Shown piece after piece: positions 9,486-17,948 of a stretch of DNA of 64,000 nucleotides (its first letter is position 1; the number at the start of each line of letters is the position of its first letter). The notes beneath the pieces were generated by a model, which was not told where the DNA came from, made no database searches, and saw only the letters and a list, made by a program, of their open reading frames with translations. This DNA is from G963677915 sp963677915 (GTDB lineage: Bacteria > Bacillota > Clostridia > Lachnospirales > Vallitaleaceae). The stretch lies in NCBI GenBank assembly GCA_963677915.2, contig CAXXGE010000021.1, positions 80,928 to 144,927 of the forward strand, given 5' to 3'. Both the position numbers and the translations under genes were made by a program.

Positions 9486-10577
9486 ATGATGAATAACAGC
9501 AAACGGATATTAAAGGTGATTACAGCCCTGATTCTATCATTTACATTGATAGTGGGATGCGGTCAACAGAAGGCACCAGCCACTTCAACTGATTCGACAA
9601 AAGAAGAAACATCTACTTCAACTGATTCAGCAAAAGAAGAAGCATCAACTGACGAAATGAGTTCTGAAACATTTGAGTTGAAACTCGGACATATTATGAC
9701 ACCTGAACATCCTAACGGACTGGGCGCAGAAAAATTTGCCGAATTGGTGGAAGAGAAGACTGGTGGCAATGTTAAAGTTAGTGTATTCCCATCCTCTCAA
9801 TTAGGTAATGAAAAAGATATCTTTGACGCAGTAGCTATGGGTATGGTTGATTTTGCTATTCTCGGTTATGGTGAACCTGCCAAGCGTTATGCACCTACAT
9901 TGATTTTTGACGCACCTTTCCTTGCTGAAGACAGAGAGCATCTTGTCAGAATCTTCAATGATTCAATCGTTCAGGAAATCTTTGACGACATGGCGGCGGA
10001 AATTGATGTAAGAGCTATCGGACCATTCTACTATGGAACACGTTATTTGACCACTTCTGAGAAGGCAGTCCATGGTCCTGAAGACCTTGAAGGCATGAAG
10101 ATAAGAACTCCGGACCAACCACTTTATGTATCTACTATGAAAGCAATGGGTGGCACACCAGTGCCAATGGCATTCCCTGAAGTATATCTTGCACTTCAAC
10201 AAGGTGTCATCGATGGTCAAGAGAACCCGCCTGCTACCATTGCTACTAATAAATTCTATGAAGTACAGAGTTATCTTATGAAGACAGCCCATATCATGGG
10301 TGGAAACTGTATCTATGTAAGCGAAGATACTATGTCAAAACTCCCTGCTGAATATCAAGAAGCAATTATTGAGGCAGGTAAAGAAGCTGCAGATTTTATT
10401 AATCAGACAGCATTTGAAGCAGAAGATATGTATCTAAAAGAGATTGAAGAGAATGGTGTTACAATTGTTGAAGACGTCGATCGTGATGCATTTATTGCAG
10501 GAGCACAAGACCTCTATTCAGAGTATGAGAAGAAGTGGGGCGAAGGTCTTCTTGAGAAAATCAGAACAATCAAATAA
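9486..10577 (+). CDS. dctP: TRAP transporter solute-binding lipoprotein DctP
   Basis: The 363-residue protein starts with a lipoprotein signal (basic residues, hydrophobic core, lipobox LIVGC, Cys near 25) and then a Ser/Thr/Glu-rich tether in which the TSTDS(A/T)KEE unit occurs twice. The mature domain has canonical DctP blocks: PNGLGAEKFAELVEEKTGG, QLGNEKDIFDAVAMGMVDF, GMKIRTPDQPLYVSTMKAMGG with the Arg that binds the ligand carboxylate, and LALQQGVIDGQENPPATI. It captures the substrate outside the membrane and hands it to the DctQM pair encoded downstream. A second ATG follows directly at 9489. A stable hairpin separates it from dctQ, which may keep its mRNA more abundant than that of the permease. 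Confidence 0.95.
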   Translation: MMNNSKRILKVITALILSFTLIVGCGQQKAPATSTDSTKEETSTSTDSAKEEASTDEMSSETFELKLGHIMTPEHPNGLGAEKFAELVEEKTGGNVKVSVFPSSQLGNEKDIFDAVAMGMVDFAILGYGEPAKRYAPTLIFDAPFLAEDREHLVRIFNDSIVQEIFDDMAAEIDVRAIGPFYYGTRYLTTSEKAVHGPEDLEGMKIRTPDQPLYVSTMKAMGGTPVPMAFPEVYLALQQGVIDGQENPPATIATNKFYEVQSYLMKTAHIMGGNCIYVSEDTMSKLPAEYQEAIIEAGKEAADFINQTAFEAEDMYLKEIEENGVTIVEDVDRDAFIAGAQDLYSEYEKKWGEGLLEKIRTIK

Positions 10578-10582
10578 TACCG

Positions 10583-10608
10583 TTGCGGGGGCCGTACGGC
10601 CTCCGCAA
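10583..10608 (+). terminator. GC-rich hairpin between dctP and dctQ
   Basis: Arms 10583-10593 and 10598-10608 pair over 11 bp (one G-U) around a GTAC loop. No T-run follows on this strand, so it is more likely an mRNA-stabilising or partial-termination element than a full terminator. Confidence 0.5.
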
Positions 10609-10724
10609 AAAACCTCATAACGAAGAATCCTGAATCATTCATGAAAGCAGTCCTGATGAAGACCAGGATATATAGGTATACAGGTGATTTTCCTGAATGA
10701 TCCAGGTAAAGGAGATGACATCCG

Positions 10725-11237
10725 TTGAAAATCAAAAAACTCATAAATATATACTCAAAGTATGAAGATATAGTTTTGATCACATGTCTTGGTATTATGG
10801 GTTTGGTACTTTTTGCACAGGTCCTATGGAGGTATTTTTTTAATACGCCAATCATGTGGAGCGAAGAGCTATCAAGATACTTGCAAATCTGGCTGACCTT
10901 CCTTGGTTTGGGATACGGTCTTAGACATGATTCACACATATCCATGGTACTCGTTTACAACAAACTGCCTGTAAAGATACAAAAATCTGTAACGATACTC
11001 ACTGAAATTATAATGATAATATTGTTTGCCAGGTTCATCCCTGGTGCGTATAGATTTGTTATTGACCAGAATCAGATATTATCATCAGCAATGCAGATTC
11101 CTATGAGCTGGGTTTACTATGTTGGCCCACTTGGAGGTTTAGTATATTGTATCTATGCTCTAGGAAATATCTATACGAACATTCTTGAGATTGTCGGTAA
11201 GAAACCGTTAAATAATGCTGGAGGAGGTTTGTCATGA
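10725..11237 (+). CDS. dctQ: TRAP transporter small membrane subunit DctQ
   Basis: The 170-residue protein has four hydrophobic helices and the DctQ hallmark WRYFFNTPIMWSEELSRYLQIWLTFLG in the first half, which is the membrane-inserted signature of this family. It links binding protein and large permease. The start is TTG at 10725 with GGAG at 10711-10714, 10 bases upstream; no ATG fits. The stop overlaps the DctM start by 4 bases, typical of coupled translation. Its C-terminal end is organised like that of the partial DctQ at the left edge. Confidence 0.93.
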   Translation: MKIKKLINIYSKYEDIVLITCLGIMGLVLFAQVLWRYFFNTPIMWSEELSRYLQIWLTFLGLGYGLRHDSHISMVLVYNKLPVKIQKSVTILTEIIMIILFARFIPGAYRFVIDQNQILSSAMQIPMSWVYYVGPLGGLVYCIYALGNIYTNILEIVGKKPLNNAGGGLS

Positions 11238-12502
11238 TTATTTTATTTGGAACTTTTGTTTTGTTCCTTGTGTTAGGTGTCCCTGTTGGGTTATGCATGT
11301 TTGGCAGTTCTATCATGTACATGATTGTAAATAATATACCACTTGAGATGGCTGCACAGAGAATGTTTGCTGGACCGGATTCATTCCCGCTTCTAGCCGT
11401 GGCATTTTTCGTTCTTGCAGGAAATATCATGAATACCGGTGGTATTACCAGGAGGATCTTTAATTTCGCAGACCATATAGTAGGCCACTTGACAGGCGGT
11501 CTTGCTCATACGAATGTTGTTGCTAGTATCATCTTCTCTGGTATGTCTGGATCAGCCATTGCGGATACAGGTGGCCTTGGAGCCATTGAGCTTCAGGCGA
11601 TGAAAGAGGCTGATTATGATGAGGATTTCAGTCTGGCAGTAACAGGTGCCTCATCCATCATCGGACCGATTATTCCACCAAGTGTTCCAATTGTTATCTT
11701 TGGTGTTGCATCAGGTGTTTCAATCGGACGGCTCTTTGCTGCCGGCGTCGTACCTGGAATCGCCTTAGGTCTGGCCATGTGTGTACTGAACTACTTCATC
11801 TGTAGGAAACGAGGATATATCAAGAGAGAGAAAGCCTCAATAAAAGAAATTGTTGTTGCTTTTGGAAGATCTTTCTTTTCGATCATTACGCCGTTCATTA
11901 TCATGGGCGGTATTATACTCGGTATATTCACACCTACTGAAGCAGCTATTATCGCTGTATTCTATGCGTTGACTCTTGGTTTTATCTACAAAGATATCAA
12001 AGTGAGACATATCCCACATTTTATGAAGGATACTCTGAATGTAACCGTTGGTGTGCTGTTCATCATCGCCAGTGCTACTTTGTTCTCATGGCTTTTAACG
12101 ACTGCCCAAGTGCCTCAGACTCTTGCAGCAGGCTTTTTGAGCCTTACATCCAATAAATATGTGGCACTGCTTATTATCAATATATTCCTGCTGCTGATTG
12201 GTTTGTTCATGGACATAACACCTGCCATCGTTATCATTACCCCAGTGCTGATGCCAGTTGTGTCCAGTATGGGTATTGATCCAGTCCACTTCGGTATCAT
12301 AATGATTCTGAACCTTATGATTGGACTTATGACACCTCCTGTAGGAATGATCCTATATGTCCTTGCAAGTGTGGCGAAGGTGCCTTTTGAGAGAATAGCC
12401 AAGGCAATACTACCATATCTGGCAGTATGTGTATTCGTTCTATTGCTTGTCACTTACATTCCTGAAATAGTGACATTCCTTCCGAATATGCTCTTTGACT
12501 AA
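11234..12502 (+). CDS. dctM: TRAP transporter large permease DctM, second system
   Basis: This 422-residue multi-helix protein carries the same blocks as the DctM at 197-1465 (SGMSGSAIADTGGLGAIEL, SSIIGPIIPPSVPIVIFGVA, MIGLMTPPVGMILYVL). The two are collinear over the whole length with many identical runs, which points to duplication of a TRAP system around the catabolic operon. It forms the transport channel with the DctQ before it. GGAGGAG precedes the ATG within the end of dctQ. A strong terminator follows, so dctP-dctQ-dctM looks like a closed operon. Confidence 0.95.
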   Translation: MIILFGTFVLFLVLGVPVGLCMFGSSIMYMIVNNIPLEMAAQRMFAGPDSFPLLAVAFFVLAGNIMNTGGITRRIFNFADHIVGHLTGGLAHTNVVASIIFSGMSGSAIADTGGLGAIELQAMKEADYDEDFSLAVTGASSIIGPIIPPSVPIVIFGVASGVSIGRLFAAGVVPGIALGLAMCVLNYFICRKRGYIKREKASIKEIVVAFGRSFFSIITPFIIMGGIILGIFTPTEAAIIAVFYALTLGFIYKDIKVRHIPHFMKDTLNVTVGVLFIIASATLFSWLLTTAQVPQTLAAGFLSLTSNKYVALLIINIFLLLIGLFMDITPAIVIITPVLMPVVSSMGIDPVHFGIIMILNLMIGLMTPPVGMILYVLASVAKVPFERIAKAILPYLAVCVFVLLLVTYIPEIVTFLPNMLFD

Positions 12503-12532
12503 ATATCGCGTCCTTAGCAACCGGGGATTATT

Positions 12533-12565
12533 AAAGGCAGAGTACTTATTCAGTATTCTGCCTTT
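12533..12565 (+). terminator. Intrinsic terminator after dctPQM
   Basis: Arms 12533-12545 (AAAGGCAGAGTAC) and 12553-12565 pair over 13 bp with one G-U; the 3' arm ends in TTTT. Confidence 0.8.
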
Positions 12566-12619
12566 TGGAAGTATATCGTTACGACTGTAAACAGGGAAAT
12601 TTATCTAGGAGGTAAACAT

Positions 12620-13378
12620 GTGCAGGATAATATACTGCAAACTGTTAATAGATCACTTGTAGTATTGGAATTGTTAGGTGAGGCGCCAATGACAGCAACA
12701 GAAATTGGTAAGAAACTTAATCTAAACAAGACGACTACCCATCGGTTAATGATGACCTTGCTTTCTCGGGGTTTTATAGAGCGTAGAGAAGGTACTGGAG
12801 TTTATGAGATTGGACTTAAGTTAATCGAACTGTGTAGCATCCGTCAAAATATGATTGAACTTAAGACAGAGGCAGATCCTTTTCTTAGAAAGCTGGCGAA
12901 CAAAACTAATCAGACTGTACAATTGGCTATACTGGACAATGATGAGGTTGTGATTATTGCAAGAATAGAAAGATTCACGTCTATTCATCTTTTCACACAG
13001 ATTGGCAAACGCATACCGATTTACTGTTCTGCTGAGGGCAAGTCATTGGTTATGGATATGGACGATGCTGCTATTGAGACTATGTTGGATGAACGAACTT
13101 TCCAGTCATTTACCAGAAAGACACCTATAACAATTGAAGCTGTTCAAAAAGATATACAGTTTGGAAGATTGAACGGTTATACAATTGCCAATGAGGAACA
13201 TGAAGTGGGTTTACTTTGTGTAGCTGTACCAATTAGGGACTACAGTGGACAAATCATAGCTACAATATCATTAACAGGATTTGAAAGATATCTAATCGAG
13301 GAGTCAGAAAATAATCTGATAGAGGAACTGAAAAAAACAGCATCATATATCTCCAAACGGATGGGTTACATACATTGA
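12620..13378 (+). CDS. IclR-family transcriptional regulator
   Basis: This 252-residue protein has an N-terminal winged helix (APMTATEIGKKLNLNKTTTHRLMMTLLSRGFIERREGTGVYEIGLKLIEL) and an IclR effector domain containing GKRIPIYCSAEGKSLV and HEVGLLCVAVPIRDYSGQIIATISLTG. IclR proteins usually sense small organic acids and control nearby catabolic genes, so the TRAP/CoA-transferase genes are likely targets. The start is GTG 12620, with AGGAGG 7 bases upstream; the overlapping ATG at 12618 is out of frame and hits a stop after about 14 codons. Base composition changes abruptly about 120 bases after its stop. Confidence 0.92.
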   Translation: MQDNILQTVNRSLVVLELLGEAPMTATEIGKKLNLNKTTTHRLMMTLLSRGFIERREGTGVYEIGLKLIELCSIRQNMIELKTEADPFLRKLANKTNQTVQLAILDNDEVVIIARIERFTSIHLFTQIGKRIPIYCSAEGKSLVMDMDDAAIETMLDERTFQSFTRKTPITIEAVQKDIQFGRLNGYTIANEEHEVGLLCVAVPIRDYSGQIIATISLTGFERYLIEESENNLIEELKKTASYISKRMGYIH

Positions 13379-13506
13379 TTGCCTTAACTCTAAGTTGTTG
13401 GAATACAGTCTGAAAATTGAATCAAAGAACCAAAAAATAAATGTTGATCACAGATGGATTTTATTATTCATGTTGCCAAAATCATCACCATTGGCGGTTT
13501 TGACAT
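13379..13506. other. Junction between the AT-rich catabolic region and the ATP synthase relic
   Basis: I see no gene or terminator here. The sequence is AT-rich to about 13500 and then turns GC-richer as recognisable atpB sequence begins. The segment 13455-13506 has a short open frame that I cannot match to a family. Confidence 0.4.
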
Positions 13507-13691
13507 ATGGATATCGGAAACATCCTGGGCGGCACGATCATCATGGGGCTGTACAATAACTTGCCGTGGTTTTTGAAAATCGGCATACCTGTCGCGCTGC
13601 ACGGTTATTTCGACATATTCGCGGGCGCGTGCTGCAGGCGTTCATTTTCACCATGCTCAGCATGACGTTCGTATCGATCGCCATGGATTAA
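13507..13691 (+). pseudogene. atpB: Relic of ATP synthase subunit a, 3' end only
   Basis: The translation gives GNILGGTIIMGLYNN, then LPWFLKIGIPVALHGYFDIFAG, and after a frameshift at about 13624-13632 VLQAFIFTMLSMTFVSIAMD and a stop. These are the last two helices of the F0 a-subunit. The first three quarters of the gene are absent. The frameshift shows it is not translated as a whole. Confidence 0.8.
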
Positions 13692-13733
13692 AAGGTAATA
13701 CACGTACCAGCAATAATTCAAGGAGGAAAATTC

Positions 13734-14039
13734 ATGGAACATATTGATGGAAGAGCTTTGATTCTAGGTATTTCAGCAATAGGTGCCGGGTTTGCCATGA
13801 TAGCAGGGATCGGTCCGGGAATCGGATAGGGATTGGCAGCGGGCAAAAGCTCTGAGGCAGTCGGGAAACGCCCCGAACTGCAAAGCTCGATCATAAGGAC
13901 GATGCTGCTCGGGCAGGCGGTTGCCCAGACAACAGGTATCTACGGCTTGATCATTGCGATCATCCTGCTGTTCGCCAATCCGCTTGACTGGAATGCTATT
14001 AACGGCAACTGCAGATACAGCCCGTATCCTGGGTTTTGA
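13734..14039 (+). pseudogene. atpE: Relic of ATP synthase subunit c with an in-frame stop
   Basis: A good start (AGGAGGAAAATTC before ATG 13734) leads into a recognisable c-subunit hairpin: GAGFAMIAGIGPGIG, then TAG at 13827-13829, then GLAAGKSSEAVGKRPELQ and GQAVAQTTGIYGLIIAIILLFANP. In Na+-type c-subunits the stop position is a Gln that binds Na+, so CAG to TAG is the likely change. The ion-binding carboxylate expected in the A-E-T-T motif is also gone: the sequence reads A-Q-T-T. The natural stop is missing and the frame runs on to 14039. TTGIYGL points to a Na+-type ancestor. Two independent lethal changes mark it as dead. Confidence 0.88.
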
Positions 14040-14160
14040 CCTGCAGCTGCTGGTTCAGATGGTAATACAAGGCGTGACGGCTCTTGCTCTCTTCAATATT
14101 TTAGGACGCTTGATGTTCAAGCCGGTCCGCGGCATGCTGAAAAAACGAAGACGGAACAGT
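13993..14160 (+). pseudogene. atpF: Relic of ATP synthase subunit b, N-terminus only
   Basis: From ATG 13993 the frame reads a b-subunit membrane anchor (ARILGFDLQLLVQMVIQG, then LMFKPVRGMLKKR). It then passes without a break into the start of the beta subunit. The rest of b and all of delta, alpha and gamma are missing, so one deletion of several kilobases joined atpF to atpD at about 14150-14165. No ribosome-binding site is obvious. Confidence 0.75.
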
Positions 14161-15364
14161 ATAAAAATCACTCAGATCATCGGTGCCGTACTCGACATCC
14201 AGTTTGAATCAAACAGGCTCCCTGCCCTGTAAAATGCCATTTCCGTAGAACGTGAAAACGAGGTGCCTCTTATTCTGGAGGTCGCCCAGCATCTTGGAGA
14301 CGATGTGGTCCGCTGCATCTCGATGGGTGCCACGGATGGCTTGAGAAGAGGCATGAAGGCGGTCGATACTGGAAGTCCGATCAAGGTACCGGTTGGTGAG
14401 AAGACACTGGGACGCATCTTCAGTGTGACAGGCCGGGTCATCGACCAGAAGGAAGCGCCTGAGACCGAAACGACGTGGTCCATCCACCGTCCGGCTCCGA
14501 AGTTCGAGGAGCAGGCGACGGAAGCTGAAATCCTGGAGACAGGCATCAAGGTCGTCGACCTTTTGTGCCCGTACCAAAGACCGTCCTGATCCAGGAGCTG
14601 ATCCGGAACATAGCGACAGAGCACGGCGGCTATTCCGTCTTCACAGGCGTTGGAGAGCGTACCCGTGAAGGGAACGACCTCTACCACGAGATGCAGGAAT
14701 CCGGCGTTATCGACAAGACGACAATGGTGTTCGGACAGATGAACGAGCCGCCCGGAGCGCGTATGCGTGTCGGCCTGACCGGCCTTACGATGGTGGAGTA
14801 CTTCCGTGATGAAGGCGGTAGGGACGTGCTGCTCTTCATCGACAACATCTTTCGTTTCACCCAGGCGGGATCCGAGGGATCGGCCCTGCTTAGACGTGTA
14901 CCGAGTGCCGTCGGCTACAAGCCGACACTGGCCACGGAGATGGGCCTTCTCCAGGAGCGTATCACCTCCACGAAGAAGGGTTCCATCACATCGGTTCAGG
15001 CCGTCTACGTGCCTGCCGATGACCTGACTGACCCAGCACCTGCAACGACCTTCGCCCATCTGGATGCGACGACGGTTCTTTCCCGTTCCATCGTCGAGCT
15101 GGGCATCTACCCTGCCGTCGACCCGCTCGACTCCACATCCAGGATCCTGGATCCGAAGATCGTCGGGGAAGAGCATTACGAGGTGGCCCGCGGGGTGCAG
15201 GCGATCCTTCAGAGGAACAAGGAGCTGCAGGACATCATCGCCATCCTGGGTATGGACGAGCTTTCCGAAGAGGACAAGCTGCTCGTGTCAAGAGCCAGGA
15301 AGATCCAGCGTTTCCTTTCCCAGCCGTTCTTCGTTGCGGAGAGCTTCACCGGCATGGAAGGGAA
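14161..15364 (+). pseudogene. atpD: Relic of ATP synthase beta subunit lacking its P-loop
   Basis: Three frames together give most of an F1 beta subunit: KITQIIGAVLDIQFESNRLPAL with a stop at 14230-14232; LILEVAQHLGDDVVR to VVDLLCPYQ; then, after a frame change near 14575, KTVLIQELIRNIATEHGG through GERTREGNDLYHEM, LLFIDNIFRFTQAGSE and DELSEEDK to FTGMEGK. About 40 bases that should encode the Walker A loop (GGAGVGK) are deleted exactly at the frame change. Conserved positions are also altered (SALLRRVPSAVGYKP). The last ~50 residues and atpC are replaced by trkA. A complete ATP synthase must lie elsewhere in the genome. Confidence 0.9.
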
Positions 15365-16021
15365 ATGGGAAAGAAACTGGCTTCCGCCATGCTGAACGGA
15401 GAAATCGAAGTTACCATCATCGATCAAAATGCGAGCCTGCTGGAACATCTTGTAGGACACATAGATGTACTGACAGTGCACGCCAGCGGTACGGATGTCG
15501 CGGTCTTGGAGGAACTGAACATAGCCAGCTACGATCTGACGATTGCAGTCACCGGCAATGACGATACAAACGTACTTATCAGCTCGCTGGCAAAGAAGCT
15601 GGGCTGCAAGCGGACGGTCGCAAGGATAAGGAACCCGGAATATTCAAAGCAGCTTCCCGAAAACACGCTGGTCATCCACGGCCAAGGCATCGACATGACC
15701 ATCAACCCGATGAACATCACCGCATCGAACATCCTGAAATACATCAGGGGCGGGAAAGTCGTCTCCGTCTCGCTGCTTCTGGACGGCCAAGCCGAAGTGA
15801 CCGAAATCATCGCTTCAGAGAAACTGGAGATCCTGAACAAGCCGCTGAAAAAACTGAATCTGCCAAAGAGCATCATCATCGGGGCCATCGTTCATGGCAG
15901 CGAAGTCATCATTCCAAACGGCGATTCGAAAATACATGCAGGCGACAGGTTCGTCGTCTTCTCGCTGCTGTCGGAAGTACCTGCACTGGAAAAATTCTTT
16001 AAGCTGAAGGATGGTCGCTGA
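15365..16021 (+). CDS. trkA: Trk/Ktr potassium uptake regulatory subunit, 5'-truncated
   Basis: The 218-residue frame has RCK-N sequence (KLASAMLNGEIEVTIIDQN, VLEELNIASYDLTIAVTGNDDTN, KLGCKRTVARIRNPEY) and a TrkA-C domain ending at the trkH start. TrkA is the cytoplasmic NAD(H)/ATP-binding gate of Trk K+ channels. The first ~10 residues, which should form the first beta strand and the GxGxxG nucleotide motif, are missing. The sequence upstream is the atpD relic, joined at a GGAAGGGAAATGGG stretch. ATG 15365 has no good ribosome-binding site. It may be inactive or poorly translated. The rest is intact, and it overlaps trkH by one base, so the operon may still be transcribed. Confidence 0.82.
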   Translation: MGKKLASAMLNGEIEVTIIDQNASLLEHLVGHIDVLTVHASGTDVAVLEELNIASYDLTIAVTGNDDTNVLISSLAKKLGCKRTVARIRNPEYSKQLPENTLVIHGQGIDMTINPMNITASNILKYIRGGKVVSVSLLLDGQAEVTEIIASEKLEILNKPLKKLNLPKSIIIGAIVHGSEVIIPNGDSKIHAGDRFVVFSLLSEVPALEKFFKLKDGR

Positions 16022-17457
16022 TGAAATCGAAACTGGTATTCAAAATAATGGGCTATCTCCTGCTGCTTCTGGCAGTCAGCATGATTCCCCCATTCCTCAT
16101 CGCACTGTTCACCGGACAGGACGACATGATGGCCTTCCTGATCAGCATAGCGGTCACCGCTGTGACAGGGTTTGTCCTGATGCGCATAAAGATCGATGAG
16201 AAGTCAACGGTAAAGAACCGTGAAGGCCTTGCCATCGTCACCTTCGGCTGGCTGTTCGCCTCCATCTTCGGGGCTTTGCCCTTCTTCATATCGGGATACA
16301 TACCCAGCTACATCGATGCCTTCTTCGAGACCGTGTCCGGCTTCACCACAACGGGAGCCACCATCCTGACGGATATCGAAGTGCTGCCGATGGGCCTTTT
16401 GTTCTGGCGCTCCTTCGCCCACTGGATCGGCGGCATGGGCATCCTGGTTGTCGCCGTCGCCATCCTTCAGATGGTGGGGTCGAGCGGCTTCCACATCTTC
16501 AAGGCGGAGAGTCCCGGGCCCATCGCGGACAAGATAGCGCCCCGCATCAAGGATACGGCCAAGATCCTTTACACCGCCTATGTGGCCATTACACTGCTGG
16601 AATTCGTGCTCCTTATGTTCGGCGGCATGAGCGCCTATGAATCGGCGATACATACCCTCGGTACGGGTGGCTTCTCGACAAGGAATGCCAGCATCGGCGC
16701 TTTCAACAGCTCCTACATCACCATCGTCATATCCATATTCATGATCATGTCGGGTGTGAACTTCTCGCTGTACTATCTGATTTTCAAAAGGAAATTCAGG
16801 GACGTCTACAAGAACAGCGAACTCAGGCTTTACCTGGGCGTCATCCTCGCATCGACAATCGCCATCGCCATCAACACCAACGCGACAGTCTATGCCAACT
16901 GGTTCGAATCGTTCAAGCATGCGCTGTTCCAGGTCAGTTCCCTTGTGACCACCACCGGCTATACCTCCTTCGACTACGAGCAGTGGGACACTTTCTCACA
17001 GGCCATCCTTTTCATGCTCATGTTCGTCGGAGGCAGTGCAGGCTCCACCGGCGGATCAATCAAGGTCATCCGGATCCTGGCACTGATCAAGCTGGTGAAA
17101 AGGGAATTCATCAAGATCCTCCATCCGCGTTCGGTCGTCACAGTGAAAATAGACGGACAGGCAATGGCCGACGACACCCTGATGAACATAGCGAGTTTCT
17201 TCATGCTGTATATGATGATCTTCATCTTCGGTTCGATCATCGTAGCCACAGAAGGGGTCGGCCTTAGCGGCGCGGCAAGTTCCGTGGCAGCGACCCTGGG
17301 CAACATCGGTCCCGGTTTTGGATTCGTAGGACCGACGCAGACCTATGCAGCCTTCTCGTCGCCTATCAAGCTGCTGCTGTCCTTCTTCATGATACTGGGA
17401 AGACTGGAACTGTTCACTGTACTGGCGCTGTTGACGCCTAAGTTCTGGAGAGCTTAG
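16021..17457 (+). CDS. trkH: Trk-type potassium uptake membrane protein
   Basis: The 478-residue integral membrane protein has four pore repeats with the selectivity-filter pattern of TrkH/KtrB: ETVSGFTTTGATIL, HTLGTGGFSTRN, SLVTTTGYTSFDYEQW and the last near GNIGPGFGFVGP. GSAGSTGGSIKVIRI is the conserved loop segment. It forms the K+ translocating pore and normally needs a TrkA ring. Length is typical. Translation is coupled to trkA through TGATG at 16019-16023. If trkA is dead, another RCK subunit would have to gate it. Confidence 0.95.
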   Translation: MKSKLVFKIMGYLLLLLAVSMIPPFLIALFTGQDDMMAFLISIAVTAVTGFVLMRIKIDEKSTVKNREGLAIVTFGWLFASIFGALPFFISGYIPSYIDAFFETVSGFTTTGATILTDIEVLPMGLLFWRSFAHWIGGMGILVVAVAILQMVGSSGFHIFKAESPGPIADKIAPRIKDTAKILYTAYVAITLLEFVLLMFGGMSAYESAIHTLGTGGFSTRNASIGAFNSSYITIVISIFMIMSGVNFSLYYLIFKRKFRDVYKNSELRLYLGVILASTIAIAINTNATVYANWFESFKHALFQVSSLVTTTGYTSFDYEQWDTFSQAILFMLMFVGGSAGSTGGSIKVIRILALIKLVKREFIKILHPRSVVTVKIDGQAMADDTLMNIASFFMLYMMIFIFGSIIVATEGVGLSGAASSVAATLGNIGPGFGFVGPTQTYAAFSSPIKLLLSFFMILGRLELFTVLALLTPKFWRA

Positions 17458-17533
17458 TATAGGCCACTCAAAAGCTTTGGCAGTAGACAGACCAGCCGCG
17501 TAAGATTACAATAAGTCCTAGGAGGACTTGCCT

Positions 17534-17902
17534 ATGACTTACGAAGAATTTGTTGATTTCGTCGAATGCATCGTGGCCAACGAGGTGCCGGCTGAATTGC
17601 TGGAAGAACTCAATGGCGGTGTTCAGACGAGTGAAAAACTTATGCGAGACACGGACGAAAAGAATTTCATGGTGTTTGGCCATTATATACGGGACAATCT
17701 TGGAAAACGTGTCATGCTTTATTATGGCACATTCCTTCATTTCTATGAGAACAAGCCTGTGGAACGTTGGGAACGTGAAGTGCTGAAGGTAATCAAGCAC
17801 GAGCTGCGCCATCATATAGAAGCCAGGGCCGGCCAGGAAGACCTGGCCAGACTCGAGAGATGGGAAAAGGAACAGAGAAAACGGAAAAGAAGGAAGAAAT
17901 AG
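17534..17902 (+). CDS. Zincin-like metallopeptidase family protein
   Basis: This small 122-residue protein has a VIKHELRHHIEARAG segment holding an HExxH zinc-binding motif (HELRH), as in the short zincin_1 (PF06262) family, and ends in a strongly basic tail (RKRKRRKK). Family members are soluble and of unknown substrate. ATG 17534 sits 8 bases after AGGAGG; a TTG at 17528 is too close to that box. It stands alone, followed by a bidirectional terminator. Confidence 0.8.
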   Translation: MTYEEFVDFVECIVANEVPAELLEELNGGVQTSEKLMRDTDEKNFMVFGHYIRDNLGKRVMLYYGTFLHFYENKPVERWEREVLKVIKHELRHHIEARAGQEDLARLERWEKEQRKRKRRKK

Positions 17903-17904
17903 TG

Positions 17905-17938
17905 AAAGCACTGTTGGCGAATCTGTCAACAGTGCTTT
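17905..17938. terminator. Bidirectional terminator between zincin and MATE genes
   Basis: Arms 17905-17916 (AAAGCACTGTTG) and 17927-17938 pair perfectly over 12 bp, with T-rich flanks on both strands. It serves the convergent genes on each side. Confidence 0.85.
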
Positions 17939-17948
17939 TCTAAATGGA

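Noticed and set aside
10629..10704. Inverted repeat CCTGAATCATTCA / TGAATGATCCAGG between dctP and dctQ
   Set aside because: The 50-base separation and one mismatch make it hard to tell from chance. No function is claimed.
12618..12662. ATG at 12618 as start of the IclR gene
   Set aside because: It is out of frame with the IclR protein and reaches a stop after about 14 codons; the GTG at 12620 is correct.
14172..15176. Long open frame on the minus strand (334 codons)
   Set aside because: It is antisense to the atpD relic, has His/Arg-rich low-quality sequence typical of shadow frames, and matches no family.
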